From Komagataeibacter rhaeticus (GTDB taxonomy: Bacteria; Pseudomonadota; Alphaproteobacteria; Acetobacterales; Acetobacteraceae): 64,000 nucleotides of DNA. Under the pieces are notes generated by a model. It was not told the origin of the DNA. It saw nothing but the letters and a program-made list of their open reading frames with translations, and made no database searches. The stretch lies in NCBI RefSeq assembly GCF_003207855.1, contig NZ_NKTZ01000006.1, positions 62,001 to 126,000 on the forward strand, given 5' to 3'. Shown piece by piece: positions 28,994-37,779 of the stretch (the stretch's first letter is position 1; the number at the start of each line of letters is the position of its first letter). A program made the position numbers and the translations under genes.

Positions 28994-31315
28994 TCAGGTG
29001 TTCTGCAGGGCACGCAGGACATCCGCCGGGCGCACCGGCATATGGCGCAGGCGCACACCCACGGCATTGAAGATGGCGTTGCCAATGGCCGGCCCCACCA
29101 CCGTCGTGCCCGGCTCACCCAGACCCATCGGCTTTTCCGTGCTGGGCAGGAACTCGATGTCCATTTCCGGCGTATCGGCAATGCGCAGCGGGGTATAGGT
29201 GTTCAGGTTGCGGTCAACCGGCAGGCCGTTCACGATTTCCGTGTTCTCGAACAGGACCATGCTCAGCCCCCACAGCGCAGCACCTTCGGTCTGGGCCTTG
29301 GCGCCATCGGGATCAACCACGGTACCCGCATCCACCACGATAGTCAGCTTCTGGCATGTCACCACGCCGGTGCTGCGGTCAACATGCACCTGCGCCACAC
29401 AGCCGATCCATGTCGGCATGCCACGTTCCTGCCCGGCCGTGGTGGCCAGGCCCAGGGCGGTGTCCTTGGGCAGGGTGGTCTTGCCCCAGTTCACCTTTTC
29501 CATAAGCCTGCGCACGACGGCGGCCTGACGCAGCGCGCCCCCCACGGAATCCGGTGCCTGGCCCTTGTTGCGGCCCTGCGCGGTCAGCAGGTCAAGGCGG
29601 AACTGGGCGGGGTCCTTCTTCTGGCGGTGCGCGACCTCATCCAGGAAGCACTCGATCCCCCAGCTGGTCCAGCCGGGGCTGACCGAACGCAGCCAGCCGG
29701 GACGGAAGGTCTTTTCCGCCAGGTCATTACGCAGCGCGCGCACCCGGAAGGCCCCGACCTCGTACCAGTGGTCACCACCGGCAATGGCGAACTGGTCATA
29801 GGGCTTGCCATCCACGCCCTTTTCCATGAACGCTTCGGCCATGACACCCGTGGGCCAGCCGGCGGCGGCCTGATAGTCCATGGCGGTGATCTTGTCACTG
29901 CCATCAAACGCCATGCGCACGCGCTGGACGGATGGCGAGCGGAAGGAGTCGAACTGCATGTCGTCCGAGCGGGTCAGGATCAGCTTGACCGGCTTGCCCC
30001 CCAGCGCCTTGGACGCAAGGGCAGCGGGGATCATGTAGTCGCCATTCAGGCGGCGGCCGAACCCGCCACCCAGCAGGTAGCTGCGCAGGATGACCTTGCT
30101 TTCCGGCACCTGCAGCGACTTGGCCAGCGTGGGCAGGATCAGGCTCTGCCACTGGTTGCCGGCATGGATCTCGTAGACACCGTCCTTCTCGAAGGCCAGC
30201 GCATTGGTCGGCTCAAGCTGGTAGTGCAACACGGATGCGCAGGTATATTCCTGGTCCATGACCAGATGCGCGCCTGAGAAAGCCTGATCCACACCATCAT
30301 CGTTGAAGATGTAGACGCCACCTTCCTTGTTGCTGATCAGCTGGCGGCCACGGTCCTGAATATCGCGTTCGGACGTGTGGGCCGTCTCGCCCGGCGTCCA
30401 TTCCACCTTCAGGGCATCGGTCGCGCGGATGGCGGCGCTGTAGCTTTCAGCCAGTACCACAACCCAGCCCTGCACAACTTCCGAGGGGTCCTCGATCAGC
30501 AGGTAGCGCACATAGCCCTTGATCTTCTTCGCATCGGTATCGTCAACCGAACGGACCTTGGAGCCATAGCGCGTGGGCGGCATCTTGGGGCGGGCATAGA
30601 GCATGCCCTCCACCTTGGCGTCGATGCCATAGATTGCAGTGCCGTTGGTCTTGGCCGGGATATCCAGCGCCTTGAGCTCGGCATTGCCGATCAGCCTGCG
30701 CTCGCTGGCGGGCTTGAGCGGCAGCCTGGCCATTTCCTCGGGCGTGAAGGAATGGGACGGATGGCCCTTGGCCACGATATCGCCAAAGCTGATCTGCTTG
30801 CCACCGGCACTGACAATACCGTTGGCAACCGTGCACCTGTCCGGCGTGGTGCCCAGCAGGCGGGCCGCTTCCTCCACCAGTGCGGTGCGGGTTGCGGCAC
30901 CGGCCTGGCGGAAGACATCCCATGTCATCCACACCGACCAGCTGCCACCCGTGACCATCAGGCCCCATTTGGGGTCGGTATCCACATAGTTGATGCGGAC
31001 CTTGCTCCAGTCGGCTTCCATCTCGTCCGCGATGATGCGGGCAAGGGCGGTGCCGATATGCTGGCCCATTTCCGCGCGGATGATGTTGACCGTGATGATC
31101 CCGTCGGGTGCGATGGCGCACCAGATGGTGGGTTCGAACGCACCATCGCCGGGTCCGGCATTGTCAAGCGGGAAAATCTGGTTGGCGGTGGCCTGACGCG
31201 CGAAGCCGAACATGACCCCGGCGCCAAGCGAGGTGACAAGGAAGCCACGGCGCGACAGGGAAGCCTGTTCACGACGGCCGTCCCTGCCCAGGCGGAAGCG
31301 GTCTAATCTACCCAT
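28994..31315 (-). CDS. aldH: membrane-bound aldehyde dehydrogenase, large molybdopterin subunit
   Basis: Oxidises acetaldehyde to acetic acid at the outer face of the cytoplasmic membrane. The 773-residue protein has a twin-arginine signal (SRRGFLV, R22-R23) and belongs to the xanthine dehydrogenase/isoquinoline oxidoreductase large-subunit family. Visible features are SYLLGGGFGRRLNGDY, MGLGEPGTTVVGPA with the likely catalytic Glu734, and internal duplication of the Moco domain. The sequence closely matches what I recall of the acetic acid bacterial enzyme, including the start MGRLDRFRLG. ATG 31315 has GGAG nine bases upstream and overlaps the stop of the [2Fe-2S] gene. It is the last gene of aldG-aldF-aldH. 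Confidence 0.94.
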   Translation of the reverse strand: MGRLDRFRLGRDGRREQASLSRRGFLVTSLGAGVMFGFARQATANQIFPLDNAGPGDGAFEPTIWCAIAPDGIITVNIIRAEMGQHIGTALARIIADEMEADWSKVRINYVDTDPKWGLMVTGGSWSVWMTWDVFRQAGAATRTALVEEAARLLGTTPDRCTVANGIVSAGGKQISFGDIVAKGHPSHSFTPEEMARLPLKPASERRLIGNAELKALDIPAKTNGTAIYGIDAKVEGMLYARPKMPPTRYGSKVRSVDDTDAKKIKGYVRYLLIEDPSEVVQGWVVVLAESYSAAIRATDALKVEWTPGETAHTSERDIQDRGRQLISNKEGGVYIFNDDGVDQAFSGAHLVMDQEYTCASVLHYQLEPTNALAFEKDGVYEIHAGNQWQSLILPTLAKSLQVPESKVILRSYLLGGGFGRRLNGDYMIPAALASKALGGKPVKLILTRSDDMQFDSFRSPSVQRVRMAFDGSDKITAMDYQAAAGWPTGVMAEAFMEKGVDGKPYDQFAIAGGDHWYEVGAFRVRALRNDLAEKTFRPGWLRSVSPGWTSWGIECFLDEVAHRQKKDPAQFRLDLLTAQGRNKGQAPDSVGGALRQAAVVRRLMEKVNWGKTTLPKDTALGLATTAGQERGMPTWIGCVAQVHVDRSTGVVTCQKLTIVVDAGTVVDPDGAKAQTEGAALWGLSMVLFENTEIVNGLPVDRNLNTYTPLRIADTPEMDIEFLPSTEKPMGLGEPGTTVVGPAIGNAIFNAVGVRLRHMPVRPADVLRALQNT

Positions 31316-31781
31316 TTGATGCATCTCCGCGTGCGTTGGCCGCGGCCTTCTTGATGGCCTCACGAATGCGAACATAGGTCATGCACCGGCACAGGCTGCC
31401 AGCCATGACGGCATCGATTTCCTCATCCGTGGGAGAGGGGTAATCCCTGAGCAGGCTGATCGCCTGCATGATCTGCCCGGACTGGCAGTAGCCGCACTGC
31501 GGCACCTGGATTTCACGCCAGGCCTGCTGGACCGGGTGGTTGCCCTCGGGGTCGATGCCTTCGATCGTGGTGATGTCAGCCCCTTCGGCGGCGCTGACGG
31601 GGGTCACGCAGGAACGGGTGGCCCGGCCACCGATATGGACGGTGCACGCACCGCACATGCCGATGCCGCAACCGAATTTCGTTCCGGTCAGGCCAACTTC
31701 GTCACGGATGACCCACAGCAGGGGGGTATCACCCGGCACGTCAACGGTTACATCCCGTCCATTGAGGCGAAAGGTCGTCAT
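31308..31781 (-). CDS. aldF: aldehyde dehydrogenase, [2Fe-2S] small subunit
   Basis: A 157-residue protein with two [2Fe-2S] clusters. The N-terminal plant-type cluster uses C38, C43, C46 and C58 (FGCGIGMCGAC); the C-terminal cluster uses C96, C99, C131 and C133 (QCGYCQSGQ, LCRC). It carries electrons from the molybdenum centre of AldH to the cytochrome subunit. It lies between the cytochrome gene (21-base gap) and aldH (eight-base overlap). The gene symbol follows usage for the three-subunit enzyme of Gluconacetobacter and may vary. Confidence 0.92.
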   Translation of the reverse strand: MTTFRLNGRDVTVDVPGDTPLLWVIRDEVGLTGTKFGCGIGMCGACTVHIGGRATRSCVTPVSAAEGADITTIEGIDPEGNHPVQQAWREIQVPQCGYCQSGQIMQAISLLRDYPSPTDEEIDAVMAGSLCRCMTYVRIREAIKKAAANARGDASNG

Positions 31782-31802
31782 GTTCTAGCTCCGTCTTTCA
31801 GC

Positions 31803-33131
31803 TCAATGGGACGACGCGACAGGGGGGGCGGGCAGGGTCTTGCGTACCTCGGCCGCCTTCTTTTCCAGATCGGTCCATGGCGGCAGGGTCGTGCGGGTTG
31901 CACGCAGGTAAGCCGCCAGACGGGCCAGATCCGCATCGGAGAAGGAATGGTAGAAACTGGGCATGGAAACGGTGGAAATCCCTTCCGTCGTGCCAATCCC
32001 GCGCAGGATGACCTGGAACAGGTTGGTCGGCTCGTCCAGCCACAGCGCGTTGTTCAGCGCAAGGTCGGGACGGCCTTCAACCGGCTGCGGGCCGGCATTG
32101 GCATGGCACGCGGCACAGGCACCGGCATAGAGCTTGACGTTCGGGTTCACCTGCGGGCCGACCAGATCCTTCATGGAAGCCTGCATGGCCCACGCAATCG
32201 CCTTGGGGTCCTGGCTGACGCGGGTAGCGGCATGGTCGATATCGGCCAGGTAATGCGCGATGGCATGCACATCCGATTCCGGCATCTCGCTCAGGCCACC
32301 ATGGACCACGGGCGACATGGGACCGGCCGCACTGCCGTGCAGCGGGGCGGAACCGAAGCGCAGGTATTTGAAATACTCGTCCTCGGTCCAGACAACCGGG
32401 GTCGGGTTATGTTCGTTGAGCGGCGGCGCGATCCAGTTGTCCACCGGGGCACCGTCATACGGCGCGCTGCTCTTTTCCGCACCCATCAGGTTACGCGGCG
32501 TATGGCAGGCCGAGCAGTGGCTCAGCCCTTCGGCCAGATAGGCGCCACGGTTCCATTCGGCATCATGCGCGGGATCGTTCCTGAGCGGGCCTTCGTGCAG
32601 GAACAGGAGCTTCCAGCCCGCCTGTTCCAGACGGATGTTGAAGGGGAAGCCCACCGTATTGTCACGCTTGACCGAATGCACCGGCTGGCGCGTCATGAGG
32701 AAGGCATAGACATCGGCGATGTCCTGATCCGTCATGTGCGTGAAATGGTCGAACGGGAAGGCGGGAAAAAGCTGCGTGCCATCGCGCGAGATGCCCTTGC
32801 GCATGGCGCGGTGGAAGGCGGCTTCCGACCAGCGCCCGATGCCCGTTTCCGGGTCGGGCGTGATGTTGGAGGAGAAGATGGCGCCAAAGGGCGTATCCAT
32901 CTTGTAATCGCCCGCCAGTTCCACGCCGCGCACGCCGTCGGTGCGGGTATGGCATTCCGCACAGTAGCCACCGGCGGCCAGCACGCGCCCACGCTCGATC
33001 TGCGCGGCCGTGAAGGAGGAAGGAGGAGGCGGTGCAACCGGCGCAATGGCCGGATACCACGCATAAGCCAGGAACCCGACGCCGCCGGCGACACCGATCC
33101 CCACAATCGCTGCTGCAATACGTTTAATCAC
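31803..33131 (-). CDS. aldG: aldehyde dehydrogenase, triheme cytochrome c subunit
   Basis: A 442-residue protein with an N-terminal membrane anchor or uncleaved signal (residues about 5-28, IAAAIVGIGVAGGVGFLAYAW), then three c-type heme sites: CAECH at 57-61, CSACH at 206-210 and CAACH at 339-343. It belongs to the alcohol/aldehyde dehydrogenase cytochrome c subunit family that passes electrons to ubiquinone and anchors the enzyme. It is the first gene of the operon; the 379-base region upstream with inverted repeats is the probable promoter. Confidence 0.92.
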   Translation of the reverse strand: MIKRIAAAIVGIGVAGGVGFLAYAWYPAIAPVAPPPPSSFTAAQIERGRVLAAGGYCAECHTRTDGVRGVELAGDYKMDTPFGAIFSSNITPDPETGIGRWSEAAFHRAMRKGISRDGTQLFPAFPFDHFTHMTDQDIADVYAFLMTRQPVHSVKRDNTVGFPFNIRLEQAGWKLLFLHEGPLRNDPAHDAEWNRGAYLAEGLSHCSACHTPRNLMGAEKSSAPYDGAPVDNWIAPPLNEHNPTPVVWTEDEYFKYLRFGSAPLHGSAAGPMSPVVHGGLSEMPESDVHAIAHYLADIDHAATRVSQDPKAIAWAMQASMKDLVGPQVNPNVKLYAGACAACHANAGPQPVEGRPDLALNNALWLDEPTNLFQVILRGIGTTEGISTVSMPSFYHSFSDADLARLAAYLRATRTTLPPWTDLEKKAAEVRKTLPAPPVASSH

Positions 33132-33353
33132 GATGTTCTCGCGGTTGTGAAAGTCATCATATCACCCCGTATCATCCGCCCGGTTCCAGTGCCGGTATGG
33201 CGCGAAACACATGAGATGGCGCAGCGTTGCGCCACCCCCGAAGCACCGGAACTGCCGGATGTGCGGGAACATCGGCGCCACGGCGGAAACTTTTGTATTA
33301 CCGTTTCCTAATCAAGCGGTCCGGGCGCGCGTAAGGTCAAAGCGATGATAAGA

Positions 33354-33378
33354 CTTATTTAGTTATGGACTAAATAAG
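33354..33378. promoter_or_regulatory. 10-bp inverted repeat upstream of the ald operon
   Basis: CTTATTTAGT, five bases, ACTAAATAAG: perfect 10-bp arms, about 220 bases before the aldG start and 130 bases beyond the gcd stop. The AT-rich arms and short spacer suit a dimeric regulator better than a terminator. Confidence 0.5.
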
Positions 33379-33433
33379 CATAACCACCACAAAACCCTGG
33401 ATAATCGGGCTGTGGGGGCCTGTCAGATCACTA

Positions 33434-33455
33434 TCTATATCTGAATGGATATAGA
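33434..33455. promoter_or_regulatory. 8-bp inverted repeat downstream of gcd
   Basis: TCTATATC, six bases, GATATAGA. It lies between the gcd terminator hairpin and the inverted repeat at 33354. It could be a second operator or part of an upstream ald promoter. Confidence 0.4.
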
Positions 33456-33475
33456 CCAAAATAGGGAATGTCAAT

Positions 33476-33501
33476 CCGGGGAAGGAAAAATCCTTCCCCG
33501 G
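33476..33501 (-). terminator. stem-loop after gcd
   Basis: CCGGGGAAGGA pairs with TCCTTCCCCGG around a four-base A loop on the plus strand, ten bases past the gcd stop (33511). On the gcd-sense strand the following sequence is only moderately T-rich, so termination strength is uncertain. Confidence 0.65.
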
Positions 33502-33510
33502 TCGTCCGGT

Positions 33511-35901
33511 TCAGTTCTGGTCAGCCAGGGTGTAGGCGACGATGTAATCGCCCAGCTTGGTGCCAAAGGAGCCATGGCCGCCATCGGCGGTCACGATGTA
33601 CTGCCTGCCATCCACCGCATAGGTCATGGGGGTGGACTGGCCACCGGCAGGCAGGCGGTCCTGCCACAGCACGCGGCCGGTCGTCACGTCATAGGCACGG
33701 ATGTAGTAGTCCAGCGTGGAGGTCAGGAACGCAACCCCGCCCGCGGTGGTCAGCGGCCCGCCCAGGCTGGGCACGCCCATCCAGATGGGCAGCGGCAGGG
33801 GGGCGCTGTCACGGATCGTGCCGTTGCGATGCTTCCACACGATCTTGTTGGTGCGCAGGTCGATGCCCGACATGTAGCCCCATGCCGGCTGCTTGCACGG
33901 CAGGCCAAGGGGCGACAGGAAGGGATGCAGGTCCACGCCGTACGGCACGCCAAACTGCGGCTGCACGCCACTTTCACTACCCGAGGGCAGGGACTTGTCC
34001 GGCGTTGCCGGGTTGTTCGGCCCGCGCGGGATCAGCTTCGATACGAACGGAATGGCAATGGGGTTGGCTATGGCGATCTGGCGTTCGGGATCAACGGCCA
34101 GGCCACCCCATTCGAACATGCCCAGGTTGCCGGGGAAGACCAGCGTACCCTGCAGTGAAGGCGGCGTGAACGTGCCTTCGTAGCGCAGGCGGTGGAACAT
34201 GATGCGGCAGACCAGCTGGTCAAACATCGTGCCGCCCCACATGTCGGCATCCGTCAGCTTCTGGCTGGGACGGAACGTAAGCCTGGAGAACGGCTGCGTG
34301 GGCGAAAGGTGATCGCCCGGGGCGGCGCCCTGCGGCACCGGCTGTTCAGGAGCGGGGACCACGAGCTGGCCGTTACGGCGGTCCAGCACGAAGATGTTGC
34401 CGGTCTTGGCCGGGGCATACAGGGTGGGAATGACCTCACCGTGTTCGTTGCGGATATCGACCAGACTGGGCTGGGCAGGAATGTCCATGTCCCACAGGTC
34501 ATGGTGCACGGTCTGGTAGCTCCACACCAGCCTGCCGGTGGTGGCGTTCAGCGCCACGATGGCACTGGCATAGCGCTCGGCATCGGCCCCGCGGTTGCCA
34601 CCCCAGATATCGGGCGTCTGCACGCCCATGGGAATGTAGATCAGGTCCAGCTTCGCATCATAGGACGACGTGATCCACGAATTGGGGGAGTTGGGCACGA
34701 AGGTATGGTGTTCGGACGGCATCTCGTTCGGATCGGGGTTGCCGGGGTCGAACGCCCACCGCAGCGCGCCGGTATGCACGTCGAACCCGCGCGTCACGCC
34801 CGAGGGTTCATGCGTGGAATAATTGTCCGTCACCGCGCCGGACACGATCACGGTCGTATCGGTCACCACTGGCGGGGATGTGGGTTCGTAGAAACCCAGC
34901 GTCCTGACCGGCATGCCATCACGCAGGTCCACCACGCCGTTATTGCCAAAGGAGGCGCAGCGCGCCCCGCTTTCGGCATCCAGCGCGAAAAGCTGGCCAT
35001 CATTGGTCGGCAGGAAAATACGGCGCGCGCATTCGGCAGGGGCCGGGGCAGGGGCGCCATCGGCCTGCGCTTCCACCCTGTCCTCATGATAGGACACGCC
35101 ACGGCAGGTCAGGTGCTGGAAGGTGGGATTGTACTGCAACCGGGGGTCGAACTTCCACCGCTGCTTGCCCGTCCTTGCATCCAGCGCGAACAGGATCTGG
35201 TGCGGGGTGCAGAGATAGAGCGTGTCGCGCACCTTGATGGGCGTGACCTCATCGGTAATCTCGCCCGGGTCATTCGGGCCGCGCATGTCACCGGTGCGGA
35301 AGGTCCAGGCCACCTTCAGCCTGCTGACATTGCCGGTATTGATCTGCCTGAGGGGGGAGAAACGGTCCCCGAACTGGGTGCGGCCATAGGCCTGCCAGTC
35401 CTCGTCGGGCATCTGGTGGGCATCACCGGGTTCCGGCGCGTTCTGCGCCACGGGGGGCAGGCTGCCCGCAATATCCTGCGGGTCGCCCATCAGGGCCGCG
35501 CCAATCACCACCGCCGCCGCCCCGATCGCGCCCAGCAGGGGAAGTCGGGCACCAGGGGTTGCGGGCTGCAGGTGCCGTGTCACCCACGGCAGCAGCAGCA
35601 CGATGCCGATGGGCACCAGAATGTCCCCACGTGGCGCCAGCGCCCAGAAATCCAGCCCCGCTTCATTGACAGCCCACGCCATGGTGCCCAGCAGCAGGGC
35701 CGCATAGACCGTGAGCGCCACGGCCTGCCGCCGGAACAGCAGGAACGCCGTCACCAGCAGCAGGGCACCTGCCACCACATAATAGAAGGAGCCGCCAATG
35801 GCGCAGAGCCATAAGCCGCCACCCAGCAGGTAGAGACCCGCCAGGGCGCAGACACCTATGGCCGCAGCGAGAAGGGGAGCCGAACGTAAGGGGGTATTCA
35901 T
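33511..35901 (-). CDS. gcd: membrane-bound PQQ-dependent glucose dehydrogenase
   Basis: Oxidises glucose to glucono-delta-lactone in the periplasm and reduces ubiquinone. At 796 residues it has the usual Gcd length: about five membrane helices in residues 1-140 (for example LLAAAIGVCALAGLYLLGGGLW, VAGALLLVTAFLLF) followed by an eight-bladed quinoprotein propeller starting near DEDWQAYGRTQFGDRFSPL, with blades such as WKFDPRLQ, GVTRGFDVHTGALRW and TGRVLWQDRLPAGG. An AGGAAA ribosome site precedes ATG 35901. A 13-base leader segment (35994-35982) is exactly complementary to the start-codon region. It lies directly upstream of the ald genes but has its own terminator hairpin. Confidence 0.96.
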   Translation of the reverse strand: MNTPLRSAPLLAAAIGVCALAGLYLLGGGLWLCAIGGSFYYVVAGALLLVTAFLLFRRQAVALTVYAALLLGTMAWAVNEAGLDFWALAPRGDILVPIGIVLLLPWVTRHLQPATPGARLPLLGAIGAAAVVIGAALMGDPQDIAGSLPPVAQNAPEPGDAHQMPDEDWQAYGRTQFGDRFSPLRQINTGNVSRLKVAWTFRTGDMRGPNDPGEITDEVTPIKVRDTLYLCTPHQILFALDARTGKQRWKFDPRLQYNPTFQHLTCRGVSYHEDRVEAQADGAPAPAPAECARRIFLPTNDGQLFALDAESGARCASFGNNGVVDLRDGMPVRTLGFYEPTSPPVVTDTTVIVSGAVTDNYSTHEPSGVTRGFDVHTGALRWAFDPGNPDPNEMPSEHHTFVPNSPNSWITSSYDAKLDLIYIPMGVQTPDIWGGNRGADAERYASAIVALNATTGRLVWSYQTVHHDLWDMDIPAQPSLVDIRNEHGEVIPTLYAPAKTGNIFVLDRRNGQLVVPAPEQPVPQGAAPGDHLSPTQPFSRLTFRPSQKLTDADMWGGTMFDQLVCRIMFHRLRYEGTFTPPSLQGTLVFPGNLGMFEWGGLAVDPERQIAIANPIAIPFVSKLIPRGPNNPATPDKSLPSGSESGVQPQFGVPYGVDLHPFLSPLGLPCKQPAWGYMSGIDLRTNKIVWKHRNGTIRDSAPLPLPIWMGVPSLGGPLTTAGGVAFLTSTLDYYIRAYDVTTGRVLWQDRLPAGGQSTPMTYAVDGRQYIVTADGGHGSFGTKLGDYIVAYTLADQN

Positions 35902-35994
35902 AAGTTTTCCTGATTACCGTGATGCAGCAGCACGAACATTCTCCCATGAAAAGCATGAGGTGCAGGAGCCAGGTCAAGGCCAAACTTATGAATA
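35895..35994 (-). promoter_or_regulatory. long-range inverted repeat spanning the gcd start codon
   Basis: On the gcd-sense strand the leader carries TATTCATAAGTTT (35994 to 35982) and, 74 bases later, its exact complement AAACTTATGAATA (35907 to 35895), which includes the ATG start codon. If transcription begins upstream of 35994 the two can pair over 13 bases and cover the start codon. Confidence 0.55.
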
Positions 35995-36041
35995 AAACGT
36001 GTGGAAAGCCCTTCGGGTTCGTGCGCCAGGAGCGGAATGAT

Positions 36042-37523
36042 CTATTTCCCGGCGGATATAACCGTTGCCAGCGTGGCCCGCGTGCCGTGCGCGCGGATGG
36101 ACTGGCGCAGGGCAACATAGGCCTGCACGAAAGCGGGATGCTCCGCCAGGCCCCATCCGGCCAGGGCGCTCATGCCCAGCGCGTCCTCCAGCCGGGAAGA
36201 CGCGGCCAGGATGCGGTCCTCCTCCGTCAGGTGCGGCTCCACGATGACATAGGTTTCACCCCTGTCATCATGCCCGCGCAGGTATTCGGCATAACAGGCC
36301 ACGACAAACGCAATGCGCGCCACGGGCCGGTGATGCGCGATCACGCCCATTGCGGTACTCCTGATGAACATGGGCAGCTTGGACGTACTGTCGGATGCGA
36401 TGCGCAGCAGCTGGTCGCTTATGGCACGGTTGCGGAAGCGGTGCAGCAGGCGGCGGCCATATTCGCTTAGCGCCATGCCCGGCGGCGCGCTGAGCAGGGG
36501 TTCCGCATCATAACCCAGATACTGCTCGACCAGCGTGACCTCGTTCAGGTCCGCCATGATCTCGCTGACCACCCGGTAGCCCGACAGCACGCCCGACAGC
36601 CCCAGCAGGGAATGGGAGGCATTGAGCATGTGCAGCTTCACCTCCTCATAGGGCTGGACATTGTCGGTAAACTGCACGCCCACCGCCTCCAGTTCCGGGC
36701 GTCCGGCACAGAAACGGTCTTCCACCACCCACTGGATGAAATCCTCGCAGAACACGGGAATGCGGTCATCCAGCCCGCTTTCGGCATCCAGGCGGCGGAC
36801 ATCCTCGGCATGGACGGCAGGGGTGATGCGGTCAACCATGGTGCAGGGGAAGGTGACGTTCGCCTCGATCCACTGCGCAAGCCCCGCATCCTTCGCACGC
36901 GCCCAGCCCAGGAAGGCGGTGCGGGCCACATGGCCGTTCTGCGGCAGGTTGTCGCATGAAAGGATGGTGAAGGGACCGGCACCGCTCTCGCGCCGCTGGC
37001 GCAGGGCCTCGGTCAGCAGGCCGAACACGGTATGGGGCACATCGCGCTTCAGGTCCTCGGCAATCACGGGATGATCGATGGGGAAGACCCCGTTCTCATC
37101 CACGTAATATCCGCCTTCCGTCACGGTCATGCTGACGATGCGGATCGCCGGGTCGGCCAGGCGCGCGATGGTGGCGGCACGGTCGGCCGGGGCGTACATG
37201 TACTGCGTGATGGAGCCGATCACCCGGACCACGTTGGGCGCGTCAGGCGCGCATTCGGTCAGGGAATACAGGCAGTCCTGCGCCGCCATGTCCTGGGCCT
37301 TGGCCGCCTCATGCGGGTTTTCCATGAGACCGATGCCCAGTATCCCCCAGCCGGACTGCCCGGGGCGGGCCAGCACACGGTCCATGTAGACCGCCTGGTG
37401 GGCACGGTGGAAGTTGCCCACGCTGATATGCGCGATACCGGGCGTGACCCTGCCACGATCATAGGCGGGCACCACGATCGTGGGCGGCAGATGGGGCAGG
37501 GACGCTGTATTGAGTATGGTCAT
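36042..37523 (-). CDS. mannitol 2-dehydrogenase / polyol long-chain dehydrogenase
   Basis: A cytoplasmic NAD(P)-dependent enzyme interconverting fructose and mannitol, or the related fructuronate and mannonate. The 493-residue protein has the N-terminal nucleotide-binding segment IAHISVGNFHRAHQAVY and the family catalytic motif K-x4-N-x2-H: K296, N301 and H304 (KLHMLNASH). ATG 37523 gives the usual family length and follows GGAAA by six bases; ATG 37529 is also possible. A TTTCCATGGAAA palindrome (37530-37541) lies just before it. Mannitol 2-dehydrogenase is favoured because the length and motif fit and no uronate genes are near. Confidence 0.85.
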   Translation of the reverse strand: MTILNTASLPHLPPTIVVPAYDRGRVTPGIAHISVGNFHRAHQAVYMDRVLARPGQSGWGILGIGLMENPHEAAKAQDMAAQDCLYSLTECAPDAPNVVRVIGSITQYMYAPADRAATIARLADPAIRIVSMTVTEGGYYVDENGVFPIDHPVIAEDLKRDVPHTVFGLLTEALRQRRESGAGPFTILSCDNLPQNGHVARTAFLGWARAKDAGLAQWIEANVTFPCTMVDRITPAVHAEDVRRLDAESGLDDRIPVFCEDFIQWVVEDRFCAGRPELEAVGVQFTDNVQPYEEVKLHMLNASHSLLGLSGVLSGYRVVSEIMADLNEVTLVEQYLGYDAEPLLSAPPGMALSEYGRRLLHRFRNRAISDQLLRIASDSTSKLPMFIRSTAMGVIAHHRPVARIAFVVACYAEYLRGHDDRGETYVIVEPHLTEEDRILAASSRLEDALGMSALAGWGLAEHPAFVQAYVALRQSIRAHGTRATLATVISAGK

Positions 37524-37779
37524 TACCATTTTCCATGGAAAGTATTGTCGACGCCTAATAAGAAACGCACGATGAGACAACCCGCACGGATGCAGCACCC
37601 CCCTGCGTGCGCCAAACGGCAGCCCCCCGTCACGGTTGCGGCGCGCGCGGCATGGCCCGTGTGTTTTCCAATGGACAAAACTGGCCTATTAACCCATCCC
37701 ACCGTTGCATATCCGGTGCGCCGGTTCGAAAAATCAGGGCGCAGGGCCGGTTCCGGGCCGGACCTGCTGTTGGTAGTGA

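Larger units (their letters stand above)
33132..33510. other. gap between gcd and the ald operon
   Basis: About 380 bases, AT-richer than its surroundings, with no supportable gene. It contains a 7-bp stem TGGCGCA/TGCGCCA (33217-33234), two longer perfect inverted repeats (33354-33378 and 33434-33455) and the stem-loop after gcd (33476-33501). Reading leftwards, TTGACC (33340 to 33335) could be a -35 box for ald, but no good -10 follows at the right distance. Confidence 0.5.

Noticed and set aside
31536-33311. A 591-codon plus-strand frame opposite aldF and aldG
   Set aside because: It is the antisense shadow of genes with clear iron-sulfur and heme motifs; its translation is low-complexity His/Gly/Arg-rich with no family pattern.
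34192-35814. A 540-codon plus-strand frame opposite gcd
   Set aside because: Antisense to the quinoprotein gene; composition is that of a high-GC shadow frame.
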